Positions 23,090 through 25,157 of a stretch of 25,157 bases of DNA are shown one piece after another (position 1 is the first letter of the stretch; every line of letters begins with the position of its first letter). The DNA is from CAIVAT01 sp037137455 (lineage in GTDB: Bacteria; Bacteroidota; Bacteroidia; Bacteroidales; FEN-979), in NCBI GenBank assembly GCA_037137455.1, contig JBAXKG010000039.1:1-25157 (forward strand), in the 5' to 3' direction. A program made the translations under genes and the position numbers. Below the pieces are notes generated by a model. It saw only the letters and a program-made list of their open reading frames with translations. It ran no database searches and was not told the DNA's origin.

Positions 23090-23743
23090 TCAAAGTCCAA
23101 CGCCCACTCCTAATCTGAAAATTGGGTTTGTATAGGGTGAGTTATAGGAATCGTTCAAATTGAAAAGTATGAGGAATTCTATTGCAACCCGGTTTGTAAC
23201 GGGTTGCCGGTAGCCCCCTCCCACGAATAGGCTGTTTACCTCCACTTTACTGCTTTCATAAACATAAGAATAACCCCACGGATCATATATATGGCCTGCC
23301 ATACTGTTTGTAAAAGGTCGTGTATACATTTGGTATTCATATTCCACATGAGCATAAAGGTTGCCTATGAAGTTATTGAACAAGCTAGCCAGGTAGTAAC
23401 GAAGGTAAATTCCTCCACCGAATACATTTGATTCATACCGGAGATACTGTTTTGCATCATCATCCCAAAAATAGTTCTTATAATTATAGTATTGATAGAG
23501 AAAGCGGAATCCGACATAAAGCTGATCGATGGTTCGAATACTTATATCTGGCGCTACAGTTATGCCCGTTACACTTCCGAACTGAAAACCCAGGTTCCCT
23601 CCGATTCGAACCCGATGCCAGAAGTTATCGGGCCGGTGGGGTTTTGCCGAAAGTGATGGGATGGTATCCTGGCCAATAGAAGATGGCACATAGGCCACAA
23701 GGAAAAAGCAAATCAGGAGTAGTTTTGAAGCAGTTTGTTTCAT
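23090..23743 (-). CDS. Putative outer-membrane beta-barrel protein
   Basis: The 217-residue protein begins at the ATG at 23743 with a signal peptide (MKQTASKLLLICFFLVAYVPSSIGQ). Eleven extra residues upstream would spoil that signal. The rest shows alternating aromatic and hydrophobic strands: RIGGNLGFQFGSVTGITVAP, QLYVGFRFLYQYY, GGIYLRYYLAS, YAHVEYEYQMY, SLFVGGGYRQP, AIEFLILFNL and a final FRLGVGVGL. This is consistent with a small barrel of eight to ten strands in the outer membrane. The family and cargo are not recognised; it resembles the many conserved OmpW/PorT-like barrels of Bacteroidota. It is convergent with pepD and lies upstream of, and divergent from, the rRNA operon. Confidence 0.75.
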   Translation of the reverse strand: MKQTASKLLLICFFLVAYVPSSIGQDTIPSLSAKPHRPDNFWHRVRIGGNLGFQFGSVTGITVAPDISIRTIDQLYVGFRFLYQYYNYKNYFWDDDAKQYLRYESNVFGGGIYLRYYLASLFNNFIGNLYAHVEYEYQMYTRPFTNSMAGHIYDPWGYSYVYESSKVEVNSLFVGGGYRQPVTNRVAIEFLILFNLNDSYNSPYTNPIFRLGVGVGL

Positions 23744-23780
23744 AGATTCAGGATAAAAGAGATATAAATCAATCAAAATA

Positions 23781-23788
23781 CAAAGTTA
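23781..23788 (-). promoter_or_regulatory. Bacteroidota -7 element (TAACTTTG) for the barrel gene
   Basis: On the minus strand TAACTTTG matches TAnnTTTG and ends 37 bp before the ATG at 23743. The -33 half is not evident. Confidence 0.45.
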
Positions 23789-23909
23789 ATACAAAAAAAG
23801 ATTGGTCAGTAACCCGCACTGTACTATTGTTTTAATGAATAAAAGAAAAAAAAATTAAGAAATATCTGAAAAAACTTAAAATATATGCTGATCAGTGGAA
23901 AATAATCTG

Positions 23910-23917
23910 TACTTTTG
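23910..23917 (+). promoter_or_regulatory. rRNA operon promoter P1, -7 element (TACTTTTG)
   Basis: TACTTTTG fits TAnnTTTG and is preceded by an A-rich stretch (about 23835-23885) that could act as an UP-like element. No TTTG is seen at 19-21 bp upstream. It is about 300 bp upstream of the 16S start. Confidence 0.6.
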
Positions 23918-23931
23918 CACTCCCGTTTCGA

Positions 23932-23942
23932 TGTTCTTTGAA
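23932..23942 (+). promoter_or_regulatory. boxA-like antitermination element, copy 1
   Basis: TGTTCTTTGAA resembles the rRNA boxA of other bacteria (TGCTCTTTAAC type) and lies 15 bp after the P1 -7 element. The same 11-mer recurs at 24108-24118. Confidence 0.5.
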
Positions 23943-24031
23943 TTTGATTGCAGAAAAAACCAATGGTGGCGAGTGATTTGAGATGATTTTGTTTAGTGGG
24001 AAAAACTTTTTTATTCTTTTTTATAAAATTG

Positions 24032-24062
24032 TTTGGTGAAATGAAAAAAGGTTGTACTTTTG
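24032..24062 (+). promoter_or_regulatory. rRNA operon promoter P2 (TTTG-N19-TACTTTTG)
   Basis: TTTG at 24032-24035 and TACTTTTG at 24055-24062, 19 bp apart, match both halves of the Bacteroidota primary-sigma consensus exactly. The -7 region and its surroundings (TGTACTTTTGCA) repeat those of P1. Confidence 0.85.
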
Positions 24063-24107
24063 CAGTCCGATTTTAAGGCAAATTACCCGGAAGGGGAAAT
24101 GAAGAAA

Positions 24108-24118
24108 TGTTCTTTGAA
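24108..24118 (+). promoter_or_regulatory. boxA-like antitermination element, copy 2
   Basis: TGTTCTTTGAA is identical to the copy at 23932-23942. It lies 46 bp after the P2 -7 element and about 100 bp before the 16S start. Confidence 0.55.
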
Positions 24119-24219
24119 AGACTGAAGTAAATGTAGTAGCAAATATCCCAGATTAATAATTAACCTAGTTAATTTCTTTTTGGTAATAGTAACCCTGAAT
24201 AAGATTAAATTTTCCTTTT

Positions 24220-25157
<938 letters not shown>

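Larger units (their letters stand above)
23943..24219 (+). other. rRNA operon leader, non-coding
   Basis: This stretch between P1 and the 16S gene is AT-rich and has no credible ORF. It contains promoter P2 (24032-24062), the second boxA-like element (24108-24118) and a sequence leading into the 16S that would hold the 5' processing site. No other RNA gene is seen. Confidence 0.7.

Overview
The window looks like a chromosomal segment from a member of the Bacteroidota, most likely Bacteroidales-like. Four things support this: a SusC/SusD pair, type A C-terminal sorting domains of the type IX secretion system (T9SS), promoter elements of the TTTG / TAnnTTTG type in front of several genes, and the start of a 16S rRNA gene with Bacteroidota-like conserved stretches. 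Every product name rests on reading motifs by eye; no database search was possible.

Region 1 (1-14550) is a polysaccharide utilisation locus (PUL). Read on the minus strand, the order is a GntR/UTRA regulator, SusC, SusD, a GH92 alpha-mannosidase with an N-terminal discoidin-like domain, a two-domain class I mannose-6-phosphate isomerase, a ROK-family sugar kinase, a secreted DUF4185-like propeller protein, and a secreted esterase. Gaps are 10-88 bp, so this is probably one operon. A simple route fits: SusCD imports mannose-rich glycan, GH92 releases mannose, the ROK kinase makes mannose-6-phosphate and the isomerase makes fructose-6-phosphate. A second DUF4185-like protein, carrying a T9SS sorting domain, lies on the plus strand and ends 6 bp from the esterase stop. 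It is clearly paralogous to the one inside the operon.

Region 2 (14551-17358) holds an unrecognised protein with both a lipobox and a T9SS sorting domain, a divergent Lgt-family membrane protein, and a solitary tRNA-Leu(GAG) with its own promoter and a strong hairpin terminator.

Region 3 (17359-21484, minus strand) is a compact signalling operon. It encodes a membrane sensor carrying a PP2C/SpoIIE phosphatase and a C-terminal anti-sigma-type ATPase in one chain, a STAS anti-sigma-factor antagonist, a class III nucleotidyl-cyclase-like protein and a ZIP-family metal transporter. The last three overlap each other. It looks like a partner-switching module joined to cyclic-nucleotide and metal functions, and no sigma factor is seen nearby.

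Region 4 (21485-25157) holds a plus-strand cytosolic M20 dipeptidase (PepD type), a small intergenic repeat cluster, a minus-strand outer-membrane beta-barrel protein, and an rRNA operon whose leader carries two tandem promoter-plus-boxA-like units before the 16S gene, which runs off the right edge.
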